In this document: piece by piece, positions 35,725 to 44,371 of the stretch
Layout of the letters: each line of letters begins with the position of its first letter
How positions within the stretch are numbered: position 1 is the stretch's first letter
Assembly: GCA_964390555.1 (NCBI GenBank)
Contig: CAYMJU010000125.1
Coordinates: forward strand, 55,484 to 119,483
Length of the DNA: 64,000 nucleotides
Reading direction: 5' to 3'
From: CAVTWS01 sp964390555
Lineage (GTDB): Bacteria; Actinomycetota; Acidimicrobiia; Acidimicrobiales; SHLQ01
The notes under the pieces: model-generated
What the model was told of the DNA's origin: nothing
What the model saw: only the letters and a program-made list of their open reading frames with translations
The model's database searches: none
Made by a program: the position numbers and the translations under genes

Positions 35725-36882
35725 TCATGAGGCCAACCGGTCCACGCCCACTGGCCGACGGTCGGCCGCCCGCTCGAGAAGACCCGAGTAGCGGTGGCCG
35801 ACGTTCGACCAGTCGAGTTCGCCGGCCTGTCGACGGGCCGCCCGCTGCATGGCGACCGATGCCGCCGGATCGGTGAGCACCCGTCCGAGGGCGAGGGCCA
35901 TGGCCTCGGGATCGCGATGGTCCACGACGAGACCGCTTCCTGCTGAGAGCATCTCGATGGCGTGAGGGAACGCGGTGGCGACGACCGGCTTGCCACTGGC
36001 GAGCGCTTCCACGAGGACACCGGACGTCACCTGATCGACAGACTCGTACGGCAGGAGTACCACATCGACAGATCGGACCAAAGCGCGAAGCGATTCCCAG
36101 TCGCGGTACGAGTCGTCGAGCGTGAGAGCATCGGCGACACCGTGCGATCGTGCGAGGTCGGACAGGCTGCTCCGATACTGCTCTCCATGAGCGGCGCGAA
36201 CCCGGGGGTGCGTCTGCCCCGCAACGATGTAACGAGCATCGACGCCAAACCGCCGGAGCGACGCGAGGGCGCCGATCGCCGTCTCGATTCCCTTCCCAGG
36301 GCCGATCAACCCCCACGTCAGAATCGTCGGCCGAACGCCCGCAGGCGAGATGTCGGCGCCGACGTTGAGCGTCGCGCCGTGTGGCACCAACTCGACCTTC
36401 CCCGGATCAACGGCATGGGAGCGAAGCAGTCGCGACCGCGCGGTGCCACTCTGCGTCACGACGACCGCCGAGCGGTCGCAGAGGGTCTCGACGATCGTCT
36501 GCTGCCGCGCCGATGGCGACCGGAGGACAGTGTGTAGAACGGTGATCAGCGGAACGGTCGACCGCTCAGCGAGCTCGACGACATCGATCCCATCGGGCCC
36601 ACCGAAGATGCCGAACTCGTGCTGCACGATGGCCACGTCGAATCGGTCCAGTCGGCGGGCGACACGATCGCCCGCATGCCGGTCGTCGATTGCCCAGACC
36701 ATGTCGATCTCGGCTCGGTCCGAGATCGACGGATCGTCAGGGGCGACGATCCGAACGACGCTGTGCCGCCAGCCGGGCCGATCGCCCATGAGCGCCGTAC
36801 GAAGGTTCTCGCTGAACGTCGCCAATCCACACCGAGTCGGCGGATACGTACCGACCATGACCGTCGAGAGGGTCATCGACAT
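35725..36882 (-). CDS. Glycosyltransferase, GT4 family
   Basis: The ATG at 36882 has AGGAG 6 nt upstream and gives 385 residues. The GT-B start VGTYPPTRCGLATFSENLR binds acceptor. The C-terminal nucleotide-sugar site includes VLVEALASGKPVVATAFPHA, with the family Glu. Together with the adjacent GH130 it suggests building and phosphorolysis of a small mannose-type glycan. The sugar is not proven. It is preceded by DosR-type box B. Confidence 0.88.
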   Translation of the reverse strand: MSMTLSTVMVGTYPPTRCGLATFSENLRTALMGDRPGWRHSVVRIVAPDDPSISDRAEIDMVWAIDDRHAGDRVARRLDRFDVAIVQHEFGIFGGPDGIDVVELAERSTVPLITVLHTVLRSPSARQQTIVETLCDRSAVVVTQSGTARSRLLRSHAVDPGKVELVPHGATLNVGADISPAGVRPTILTWGLIGPGKGIETAIGALASLRRFGVDARYIVAGQTHPRVRAAHGEQYRSSLSDLARSHGVADALTLDDSYRDWESLRALVRSVDVVLLPYESVDQVTSGVLVEALASGKPVVATAFPHAIEMLSAGSGLVVDHRDPEAMALALGRVLTDPAASVAMQRAARRQAGELDWSNVGHRYSGLLERAADRRPVGVDRLAS

Positions 36883-36925
36883 AACTGCTCCTGTGTTGTC
36901 CGGACCGCGGTTCGCCCGCATCGCC

Positions 36926-36975
36926 CACCCCGAGCCTCACGTGACGCCCATCCGGCCACCAGGGACCTTCGGCCT
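36926..36975 (-). promoter_or_regulatory. DosR-type box B and promoter of glycosyltransferase operon
   Basis: The box GGGACCTTCGGCCT is at 36962-36975 (plus-strand reading). On the minus strand a GAGGCT hexamer at 36933-36938 predicts a start at 36926, 42.5 bp from the box centre. The 5' leader is then 44 nt and carries the AGGAG site. Confidence 0.72.
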
Positions 36976-37009
36976 CTTGACCGTTGCGACACCGCGCCGC
37001 TTCACCGGT

Positions 37010-37420
37010 TCACGAAGCAGGGGAGTGAGCCGTTCTGATCGCGTGGAGCAGCGGGGCCAGGCGTACCTGTTTGGGCAGGCAGGCGAACGCCCCGGCAGCC
37101 AGGCATCGCTCGGCGACCGCGTCATCGAGCAAGCCCGAGTGCACGATGTACGCCGTCAGTGGCAGTTCGGCTCGAAGCGCGTGGATCAGGTCCGCTCCCG
37201 TTCCGTCGGGCAGCCGGTAGTCGATGAGCATCACCGCTGGTGACAATGGGGGCGCCGCGATCTGGGCTGCGGCGATCGAGCCGGCCCAGCCGACGACATC
37301 GACATCGAGCTCGGCGCTCAGAACATCGACGAGCCCCTCGCGGGCCCGCAAGTCGTCCTCGACGATGAACAGCGAACGTACCGGTCGCGGTTCGAGGTCC
37401 GGCCGACCCGCAGCGTCCAT
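37010..37420 (-). CDS. Receiver-only response regulator
   Basis: The 136 residues form one CheY-like domain with acidic pocket E21-D22-D23, phosphoacceptor D67 (IDYRLPDGTG), switch Ser95 and K117. There is no output domain. It starts 5 nt after the DosR-like gene stops, so both are made together. It may act as a phosphate sink or competitor for the same kinase; this is inference. Confidence 0.88.
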   Translation of the reverse strand: MDAAGRPDLEPRPVRSLFIVEDDLRAREGLVDVLSAELDVDVVGWAGSIAAAQIAAPPLSPAVMLIDYRLPDGTGADLIHALRAELPLTAYIVHSGLLDDAVAERCLAAGAFACLPKQVRLAPLLHAIRTAHSPAS

Positions 37421-37425
37421 GGCCT

Positions 37426-38136
37426 TCAGAGTGCTCGGCGGCGACGCTCGGCCATCCGCGCCGCCGCCGCGGCGACCTCGGTCCGGCGGTCCATGCTCAG
37501 CTTGTCGAGCATGTTCGACACGTAGTTCTTGATCGTCTTCTCGGCTAGGTACATGGTCTCCGCGATCTGGCGATTCGACCGACCTTCTCCGATCAACTCG
37601 AAGATCCGCCGTTCCTGATCGGTCAGTCGAGCCAGCAACTGATCGTCCTCGTCGCCACGGCTGGCGCGGGCTCGCGCTTGTTTGACCGTCGCGGCGTCGA
37701 GCGTCGGCCGGCCGGCCGCTATCGAGCGGAGCGACGACACGATCTCGTTGCTGCGCAACTCCTTCAACGCGTAGCCCTGGGCACCGGCTTCGGCCGCCGC
37801 GACCACCGCCTCGTCGTCGGCGAACGACGTGAGGATCAACACGGCGAGGTCGGGATGACGCTCTCGCAACCGGCGGCAGGCATCGACACCGTTACCGTCG
37901 GGCAGTCGAACGTCGAGCACGGCGATGTCGACCTGACCGGGCCCGATCCGGGCCAGGGTCTGTTCAACCGTGCCCGCCTCGCCGACCACCCGGAACTCGC
38001 CAGTCGACTCGAGGAGCTCGCGCAGACCCTGGCGCACGATCTCGTGGTCGTCGAGCAGGAACACGCGCACCGGGTCTCGATCCTCGGCGTCGCCGGTGTC
38101 CTCCATTGCGGCCATTTCAGCGCTCGTCATGCCCAT
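37426..38136 (-). CDS. devR: DosR/DevR-type response regulator (NarL family)
   Basis: The 236-residue regulator has a receiver domain with D29/D30, phosphoacceptor D75 (VLDVRLPDGNG), T103 and K125. A LuxR-type helix-turn-helix (171-218) follows. The HTH phrases LTDQER, LAEKTIKNYVS and RRTE closely follow those I recall for mycobacterial DosR, including the DNA-contacting K200, K203 and N204. The ATG at 38136 is chosen because a DosR-type box lies centred 42.5 bp upstream; ATG 38130 is an alternative. It probably activates its own leaderless transcript. Confidence 0.92.
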   Translation of the reverse strand: MGMTSAEMAAMEDTGDAEDRDPVRVFLLDDHEIVRQGLRELLESTGEFRVVGEAGTVEQTLARIGPGQVDIAVLDVRLPDGNGVDACRRLRERHPDLAVLILTSFADDEAVVAAAEAGAQGYALKELRSNEIVSSLRSIAAGRPTLDAATVKQARARASRGDEDDQLLARLTDQERRIFELIGEGRSNRQIAETMYLAEKTIKNYVSNMLDKLSMDRRTEVAAAAARMAERRRRAL

Positions 38137-38185
38137 GGCGCAACTGTCGAGCACCACATGTCGCTCACGTAGGGCCCAAAGTCCC
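38136..38185 (-). promoter_or_regulatory. DosR-type box C, autoregulatory promoter
   Basis: The minus-strand box GGGACTTTGGGCCC (38172-38185) and -10 candidate GACAGT (38143-38148) put the transcription start on the ATG at 38136. The box centre is at -42.5. This implies a leaderless mRNA and self-activation of the regulator. Confidence 0.78.
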
Positions 38186-38213
38186 ACGGATCATCCCGGA
38201 GTTTGTTGCCCGG

Positions 38214-38263
38214 GTGACCATCGGCCCTGGCCCGGACTGGTCGCCCGACCCACGATGAGCACC
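38214..38263 (+). promoter_or_regulatory. DosR-type box K and promoter of P-type ATPase
   Basis: The box GTGACCATCGGCCC (38214-38227) is followed by CACGAT at 38251-38256. A start at about 38263 leaves a 26-nt leader with a G-rich site before ATG 38289. It is distinct from box C, so the divergent genes have one box each. Confidence 0.65.
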
Positions 38264-38288
38264 ACCACGATGCAGAGGGGATGCGCGG

Positions 38289-40862
38289 ATGAACGATCCG
38301 GGGCTCAGAGGGCGAGCCGATAGGCGAGCCCTCCAATGTGACAGTGGCATTTCTCGACTGCGCCAGCAGGCGAGCGAAACCGATCGGAAGCTGAAACAGT
38401 CACCTAGCGATCCGGGGCTCAGCGCACTGGAGGCCGCGAGGCGACTGGCCGACGACGGACCGAACGCTGTCCCGCTGCCCTCGCCACCGCGGCTCCCGTT
38501 ACAGATCCTCCACGCCGTCCGCCAGCCATTGTCCCTCGTGCTTGTCGCCGCGGGCCTGGCCACGGCACTCGTCCTCGACGAGCTCGTCGAGGGCCTGGCC
38601 ATCGGTGGCGTGGTGGTACTGAACGTCGCCGTTGAGGTGGTGCTCCAGCGGCGAGCAACATCGGCCCTGGCTGCGCTCGCCGAGCTCACCAGCCCGAAGG
38701 CGACCGTCCGGCGCGCCGGTGTGGCGCGGGTCATCGACGCCGCCGATCTCGTCCGAGGCGATGTCGTCGAGCTGGCCGCGGGCGATCGGGCACCCGCCGA
38801 CATCGAGCTCACAGAAGGCTCGCCCCTCGTCGTCGACGAGTCGATCCTGTCGGGCGAGTCGGCGCCGGTGACACGTCATGCCGATGGCGATTCTGAAGAA
38901 GCGCTCGTCCGGGGCGGAACGATGGTGCACCAGGGATCCGCCTCGGGTGTCGTGGTCGCCACCGGAGCCGCGACCGCGATCGGCAGCATCGCCCGATCCA
39001 TCCAGACCGAAACCACACCGCCGCTCGTCGACGAGCTCCGCTCGATCGCGGTGGCCCTCAGCGTGGGAGCCATCGCGTTGGGAACGGTGCTCGGTCTACT
39101 CGTCGCCCGACGGGGAGACGCCGACGCGGGCGACGCTCTGCTGGCCGTCGTCGCCCTGTCGGTCGCCGCCATACCCGAGGGCCTCCCAACCACGGTGATC
39201 GCTGCCCTGGCCCTCGGCGCACGAGCGATGGCTCGACGCGGCGCCATCGTGCAGAACCTGGCCGCGATCGACGCTCTCGGCGCCACTTCCGTGCTGTGCA
39301 CCGACAAGACGGGGACGATCACGACGGGGCGACTCCGACTCGATGGAGTCCATCCGCTCGATGGTCGAGGTGACGACCTCTGGACGGCCATTGCCCACTG
39401 CCATGACGCCCACGACGGGCTCGGCGATCCGATAGACGTGCTGGTCGCGGCCGCGGCGGCCGATCGAGGGGTACCGGCAGGCGTCCGGCTGAACAGCCGC
39501 CCCTTCGACGGGTTGGCGCGGTCGATGGCCGTCGTGACGCTCGACTCGGACGCGACGCCGGTCCTCATCGTCAAGGGCGCGCCCGAAGGAGTGTTGACGC
39601 GCTGTGACCCCGGACCGGACGCGGTGCGCCTCGCCGAAATGGCCGAGGGATTGGCCGCGGCCGGTCAACGAGTGATCGCCTACGCCAGCCGAGCCAGCGA
39701 CGACCTCGACGCGGCGGGCCTGCGGCCGCTGGGCGTCGTCTCGTTCAGCGAGGAGAACAGGCCCACGGCGGCGCGCACAGTGCAAGGGTTTCACGACGCG
39801 GGCATCCGCGTCGTCATGGCGACCGGTGACAGCCCGATCACCGCCACGGCGGTCTGCCGCCGTGTGGGACTTCCGGTGAGAACTGTCTATTCGGGCCTCG
39901 ACGACCACCATCACGGCGCCGATCTGCGAGACGCCGATCTGGTCGCGAGGGTCGATCCCCTCACCAAGTTGGCCCTGATCGACGCCCACCGCTCCGCGGG
40001 TCACGTCGTCGCCATGATCGGCGACGGGGTCAACGACGCTCCGGCCCTCAAGCGCGCTGACGTGGGTGTGGCGGTGAGCGGTTCGGGGACCGACGTGGCG
40101 CGGGCCGCGGCCGACGTCGTCTTGACCGATGGCGATCTCGAGACGCTGCTCGTCGGCATCCGAGAAGGACGGCGCATCTACCGGAACCTCAAGGTGGCGA
40201 CGGGCTACCTGTTGTCGGGCAACGTCAGCGAGGTGCTGGTGTTCGTAGGGGCACTGATCGTGTTCCCCGACGTCGCGGTGCCGCTCCTGCCGCTTCAGAT
40301 CCTGTGGCTGAACCTGATCACCGACGGCCTGCCGGCGATCGTGCTCGGGATCGACGACCCGCCGCACGAGCCTCTGCACTCGCGCCCGCGCGGGCCAGGT
40401 GATGAGATCCTGGCTCGACCGGCGCAGCTCCGGATCGCGGGACGAGCGACCGTCATCACCGCGATCGTGCTGGCCTCGACGTGGCTCGTGACCGACGGTT
40501 CGGCTGAAGGATCGATCAGGACCCAGCTGCTGTTGTCGCTCGGCTCGGCCCATATGTTGCTCGCGCTGATCGCCCGATCCGAGCGCTGGACGTTCGAACG
40601 CGGCTGGGCGCGTTACAAGCCCGTGTTGCTCGCCATCTCCGGTTCGGCCGTCGTGCACGCGCTCGCGTTCGTCACGCCCCCCGTGCGCTCGTTGCTGGAC
40701 CTCGAACCCGTGCCCGCCGATGGGTGGTTGGCCGCCGTCGGTGGCCTCGTCGTCTTGCTGGTCGCGGTCGATGGCGCCCGCGCCCTCGACCGTCTTCGAT
40801 CGAACCGCGGCGCTCGGTCAGGGCCAGACCTGGGTGCCGGCCAGACCGCGGCAGGCCGCTAA
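38289..40862 (+). CDS. P2-type cation-transporting ATPase (CtpF-like)
   Basis: The 857-residue P-type ATPase has the phosphorylation motif DKTGT at D339, PEGLP in TM4 (about 296-300) as in Ca2+-type pumps, the hinge GDGVNDAPAL near 578, and about ten membrane helices. Mycobacterial CtpF is a DosR-regulon member of the same class. The first 30 residues are encoded by a dispersed DNA repeat and do not look like ATPase sequence; homology begins near SALEAARRLADDGPN. The 3' end overlaps the carbamate kinase gene by 45 nt. Confidence 0.92.
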   Translation: MNDPGLRGRADRRALQCDSGISRLRQQASETDRKLKQSPSDPGLSALEAARRLADDGPNAVPLPSPPRLPLQILHAVRQPLSLVLVAAGLATALVLDELVEGLAIGGVVVLNVAVEVVLQRRATSALAALAELTSPKATVRRAGVARVIDAADLVRGDVVELAAGDRAPADIELTEGSPLVVDESILSGESAPVTRHADGDSEEALVRGGTMVHQGSASGVVVATGAATAIGSIARSIQTETTPPLVDELRSIAVALSVGAIALGTVLGLLVARRGDADAGDALLAVVALSVAAIPEGLPTTVIAALALGARAMARRGAIVQNLAAIDALGATSVLCTDKTGTITTGRLRLDGVHPLDGRGDDLWTAIAHCHDAHDGLGDPIDVLVAAAAADRGVPAGVRLNSRPFDGLARSMAVVTLDSDATPVLIVKGAPEGVLTRCDPGPDAVRLAEMAEGLAAAGQRVIAYASRASDDLDAAGLRPLGVVSFSEENRPTAARTVQGFHDAGIRVVMATGDSPITATAVCRRVGLPVRTVYSGLDDHHHGADLRDADLVARVDPLTKLALIDAHRSAGHVVAMIGDGVNDAPALKRADVGVAVSGSGTDVARAAADVVLTDGDLETLLVGIREGRRIYRNLKVATGYLLSGNVSEVLVFVGALIVFPDVAVPLLPLQILWLNLITDGLPAIVLGIDDPPHEPLHSRPRGPGDEILARPAQLRIAGRATVITAIVLASTWLVTDGSAEGSIRTQLLLSLGSAHMLLALIARSERWTFERGWARYKPVLLAISGSAVVHALAFVTPPVRSLLDLEPVPADGWLAAVGGLVVLLVAVDGARALDRLRSNRGARSGPDLGAGQTAAGR
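38307..38388 (+). repeat. Dispersed repeat, copy 2 (inside ATPase N-terminus)
   Basis: This is the second copy of the 78-bp element and matches the minus strand of 25620-25701. Here it is in frame and encodes RADRRALQCDSGISRLRQQA near the N-terminus of the ATPase. The other copy lies in non-coding DNA. Insertion of a repeat that extended the gene's 5' end is likely. Confidence 0.9.
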
Positions 40863-41720
40863 CGCCTGGTCCAGCGCGCCGACGGCCGCCGATCTCCCGG
40901 TGTCGGTGACGAAACGGCATGCCGCTTCGACCTTTGGACCCATCGAACCCGGCGCGAACGATCGGGATCGCAACTCCTCGACGGTGGCGTCGGACAGCGG
41001 CGTCGCCCACTGGTCGTAGACGGCATCGACATCGGTGAGGAGCAGGAGCTTCGACGCGCCGAGCGCACTGGCAAGCAGCGCCGCGGTGAGATCATTGTCG
41101 ATCACCGCCTCGACCCCGGACCGAAGGCCACATTCCGACCTGGTGACGGGCACGCCGCCCCCGCCCCCGCACACCACGACCACGCCGCGATCGAGGAGCA
41201 GCCGGATCACCTCGAGCTCCACCACCGACACCGGATCGGGCGATGCGACGACGCGGCGCCAGCCGTCTCCGTCATGGCCGATCGACCAGCCTCGCTCCCG
41301 GGCCAGGCGCTCCGCCTGGTCCTTGTCGAGCATCGCTCCGATCGGCTTCGTCGGGATCGCGAATGCGGGGTCGTGAGGTTCGACCTCGACCTGGGTGAGC
41401 AGTGTCGCGACGTGACGACCGGAGAGCTGGTTGGAGAGTTCGATCGAGAGCAGGTACCCGATCTGACCCTGGGTCTCGGCGTCCAGAACGTCGAGGGGCA
41501 TCGGCGCGGGGCCGAGCTCGGATTCCTGCGCCAGCAGACCGACCTGGGGGCCGTTCCCGTGGACGATGGCGAGGTCAGAATGGCGGGCCAGCTCGCTCAG
41601 TGCCCGACCGGCCACCCGCACGTTCGCGACCTGGGTTCGGTGGTCGAGTGGCTGACCGCGCCGGAGCAGCGCGTTGCCCCCGATGGCGGCGACGACCAGC
41701 GGCCGGTTCAGATGGTCCAC
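40818..41720 (-). CDS. arcC: Carbamate kinase
   Basis: The 300-residue enzyme interconverts carbamoyl phosphate and ATP. The signatures are AAIGGNALLRRGQ, HGNGPQVGLLAQE, CGGGGGVPV and DNDLTAALLA, all typical of the family. It starts 12 nt inside the 3' end of the cPGS-like gene, so they form one operon. No arginine deiminase or ornithine transcarbamylase gene is nearby. Confidence 0.93.
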   Translation of the reverse strand: MDHLNRPLVVAAIGGNALLRRGQPLDHRTQVANVRVAGRALSELARHSDLAIVHGNGPQVGLLAQESELGPAPMPLDVLDAETQGQIGYLLSIELSNQLSGRHVATLLTQVEVEPHDPAFAIPTKPIGAMLDKDQAERLARERGWSIGHDGDGWRRVVASPDPVSVVELEVIRLLLDRGVVVVCGGGGGVPVTRSECGLRSGVEAVIDNDLTAALLASALGASKLLLLTDVDAVYDQWATPLSDATVEELRSRSFAPGSMGPKVEAACRFVTDTGRSAAVGALDQALAACRGLAGTQVWP

Positions 41721-43030
41721 TGCGCGATCAGCGGGCGAAGGACCGAGGACAAGCTCGGCTCGCCGACCTCGCGAAAGCTGTAGCTCGCGTGGCGGACGGG
41801 GGACGAGATGTCGATCAGTCGGCTGAGATCCATCGGCGTGCCGGTGACCACCACGTCGCAGTCGGTCGCGGCGATCGTCTTGGCCAGATCCTCGAGTTGC
41901 TGATCGTCATACCCCATCGCCGGAAGGACCGACTCGATGTGTCGGTACCGCTCGAAGGTCGCGGCGATCGAGCCGACGGCGTGAGGCCGGGCATCGACGA
42001 GAGCGGTCGCGCCCGCTTGCCGGGCGGCGACGGTGCCGGCCCCGAAGCGCATCCCGCCGTGGGTGATCGTGGGACCGTCCTCGACGACCAGGACCCGCCG
42101 CCCGACGAGCGAGGGGCCCGGGCCGAGCGTCACCGGCGACGCGGCCTTCACGATGACGGCGTCGGGATTGACCGCCTCGGTGTTGGCGACGACGGTCGCG
42201 ACCGACTCGAGCGATGCGGTGTCGACCTTGTTGACCACCACGACGTCGGCCATGCGGACGTTGACCTCGCCCGGGTGATAGGAGACCTCGTCACCCGGAC
42301 GCAACGGGTCGGCAATCGTGATCATCAGATCGGGCCGGTAGAAGGGGAAGTCGTTGTTGCCACCGTCCCAGATGATGACGTCGGCCTCGGTCTCGGCGCG
42401 GCGCAGGATCGCCTCGTAGTCGACGCCGGCGTACATGATCATCCCGACCCTGACCGGCTCCTCGTACTCCTCGCGCTCTTCGATCGTCGGGTGCGATGCG
42501 TCGATGTCCTCGATCGTGGCGAATCGCTGAACGCGCATGGCCTCGAGGTCGCCGTAGGGCATCGGATGGCGAACCAACGCCACCCGTAGCCCGGCTTCGA
42601 TCAGATGCCGGCCGACCCAACGGCTGGTCGGAGACTTGCCACAACCCGTCCTCGTCGCGCACACGGCGATCACCGGCTTGCTGCTCGGCACCATCGTCGA
42701 TGCCGGCCCGAGCAGGCGGAAGTCGGCCCCCGCGGCCATGGCGACCGAGGCCTTGTGCATGACCTCGACGTGGGACAGATCGCTGTACGCGAGCACGACC
42801 TCGTCGATCTGTTCCCGGCGGACGAGCGTGGCCAACGTCGCCTCGGGGACGATCGGGATTCCATCTGGATAGCGCGTTCCGGCCAGAGACGCCGGGTAGC
42901 GCCGATCGTCGATACCCGGGATCTGGGCGGCAGTGAAGGCGACGACCCTTGCGTGCGCGTCGTCACGGTAGACCGTGTTGAAGTCGTGGAAATCGCGCCC
43001 TCCGGCACCCATGATCACGATGCGTCGCAT
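41708..43030 (-). CDS. Cyclic 2,3-diphosphoglycerate synthetase-like GTPase
   Basis: The 440-residue protein has an N-terminal Rossmann-type domain (RRIVIMGAGGRDFHDFN). A P-loop domain follows with ATRTGCGKS (about 125-133) and WDGGNNDFPF. This is the family annotated as archaeal cPGS, but bacterial members lack proven activity. RBS AGGAG precedes ATG 43030. Its coupling to carbamate kinase hints at a phosphoryl-transfer or stress role. Confidence 0.85.
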   Translation of the reverse strand: MRRIVIMGAGGRDFHDFNTVYRDDAHARVVAFTAAQIPGIDDRRYPASLAGTRYPDGIPIVPEATLATLVRREQIDEVVLAYSDLSHVEVMHKASVAMAAGADFRLLGPASTMVPSSKPVIAVCATRTGCGKSPTSRWVGRHLIEAGLRVALVRHPMPYGDLEAMRVQRFATIEDIDASHPTIEEREEYEEPVRVGMIMYAGVDYEAILRRAETEADVIIWDGGNNDFPFYRPDLMITIADPLRPGDEVSYHPGEVNVRMADVVVVNKVDTASLESVATVVANTEAVNPDAVIVKAASPVTLGPGPSLVGRRVLVVEDGPTITHGGMRFGAGTVAARQAGATALVDARPHAVGSIAATFERYRHIESVLPAMGYDDQQLEDLAKTIAATDCDVVVTGTPMDLSRLIDISSPVRHASYSFREVGEPSLSSVLRPLIAQWTI

Positions 43031-43045
43031 GTCGGCTCCTGAATC

Positions 43046-43095
43046 TCAGATGAGCGTCCCGCTCGCGAGGTCGGCGCGACAGGGCCGAAGGTCAT
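43046..43095 (-). promoter_or_regulatory. DosR-type box D and promoter of cPGS-arcC operon
   Basis: The minus-strand box ATGACCTTCGGCCC (43082-43095), GACGCT at 43053-43058 and a start at 43046 fit the -42.5 geometry. The 16-nt leader contains AGGAG before ATG 43030. Confidence 0.72.
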
Positions 43096-43175
43096 TCGAC
43101 GAGTCGCAACGTCGATGGAAGGTCCATGCGGACCAGCCGGCGCACCATCAGCAGAGGCGCCAGCCCGACGGCGGC

Positions 43176-43225
43176 GGGACTTTGGACCATGTGACCCGGG
43201 CTACGGTGGCGATCGAATTGACCCA
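43176..43225 (+). promoter_or_regulatory. DosR-type box E and promoter of DUF2157 gene
   Basis: The box GGGACTTTGGACCA (43176-43189) is centred 42.5 bp before ATG 43225. TCGAAT sits at -12 to -7. No Shine-Dalgarno fits in the space, so the mRNA is probably leaderless. Confidence 0.72.
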
Positions 43226-44334
43226 TGTTTGCGTTGCCGATCATCGTGGTCGTCGCAGTCGTCGTGGCCTACGAGGCCTGGCGACGCCGGCGTGGCGTTC
43301 TCGGTCTCTCGCCCAGCTCCGGTGGCGGCGGTCGATCCGCGATCGCGCCGAACCTGCAAGTCAAGCTCGGCGAGTGGGTCGATGCGGGGGTGATCGATGC
43401 CCAGCAGGCCACCGCGATCGAGACCCACGAAACGGCGCTAGCGAAGCCGGATCCCACGCGTATCCCGCTCGCGTCCGAAGCCATCGGGTACCTAGGTGGG
43501 GCGCTGGTCCTCGCCGCGGTGATGGTGCAGTCGGGGCAGCGCTGGCACGAGCTCGGCTCGTCTGCCCGACTCCTGGTCATCGGGATTCCCACCGTGTTCG
43601 TCGGTGCCCTCGGTTGGCCGATTGGCCGGCGACCCGACGAGGCGTTCCAACGGCTGGGAAGCGTGCTGTGGCTGCTCGCCGGCGCCGGTGTCGCCGGCTT
43701 GGCCGCCGAGGTGTTCGTGGATGTGATCCATGACGGCGACCCGCCCGACCACGGCGGCGCTCTGTTCGTCGGGGGTATCACCACTGTGCCGGCGCTGGCG
43801 GCGTGGTGGTTGCGGCGTGAGCCGCTGCAGCAGTTGGGCCTGTACGCGACGGTGGTCGCAACCGTCGTCGGGGCGATCGATGCCTTCGGAGAGTTCGACA
43901 GCGACGGCTGGACGGTGGCCTCTGGCCTGGCTCTGTTCGCGCTCGGCACAGCGTGGCTCGCTCTCGGGGCCGTCGAGCGGATGACACCTGCGATCGTGGC
44001 GATGGTCATCGGAGGGCTGACGATCCTGTTCAGCCCCCAGATCGTGCTGGCAGGAAACGAACACGCCGGCCTTTGGTTGGGGCTCGCCAGCACCGCGGCG
44101 CTGGTGGCTTACGGTGCCGCCCGGTCGCGGGTCGAGGTGCTGCTGGTCGGCACGGCTGGGCTGTTCCAGTGGGTGCCCCAGGTCGCGCTTCGGTACCTGG
44201 GCGACCGGCTCGGCACGACGGCAACGCTCCTCGTGATCGGCGTGTTGTTGCTGGCGTTGGCTGGTTCACTCAACCGGCTCGTCCCGAGGTTGTCCCGGCG
44301 TCATCGTCTCGGCCAGGTGATTCCCAGTTCCTGA
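43225..44334 (+). CDS. DUF2157 multi-pass membrane protein
   Basis: The 369 residues start with a membrane helix (about 2-13). A DUF2157-like soluble helix pair follows (KLGEWVDAGVIDAQQATAIE). About ten hydrophobic helices run to the C-terminus. Function is unknown. A DosR-type box sits at the leaderless-promoter distance upstream. Confidence 0.82.
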   Translation: MFALPIIVVVAVVVAYEAWRRRRGVLGLSPSSGGGGRSAIAPNLQVKLGEWVDAGVIDAQQATAIETHETALAKPDPTRIPLASEAIGYLGGALVLAAVMVQSGQRWHELGSSARLLVIGIPTVFVGALGWPIGRRPDEAFQRLGSVLWLLAGAGVAGLAAEVFVDVIHDGDPPDHGGALFVGGITTVPALAAWWLRREPLQQLGLYATVVATVVGAIDAFGEFDSDGWTVASGLALFALGTAWLALGAVERMTPAIVAMVIGGLTILFSPQIVLAGNEHAGLWLGLASTAALVAYGAARSRVEVLLVGTAGLFQWVPQVALRYLGDRLGTTATLLVIGVLLLALAGSLNRLVPRLSRRHRLGQVIPSS

Positions 44335-44371
44335 CGCCCGACGGGCCGCCATCGAATCCCGAAGAGAATCA

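Noticed and set aside
38188..38288. Box C as the activator site of the P-type ATPase
   Set aside because: Its predicted -10 position (38209-38214) reads CCCGGG; box K at 38214 has correct spacing and a CACGAT hexamer, so it is the better candidate.
43121..43134. Palindrome GGTCC-ATGC-GGACC between boxes D and E
   Set aside because: The half-sites have the opposite polarity to the DosR-type box, and no start codon fits the spacing.
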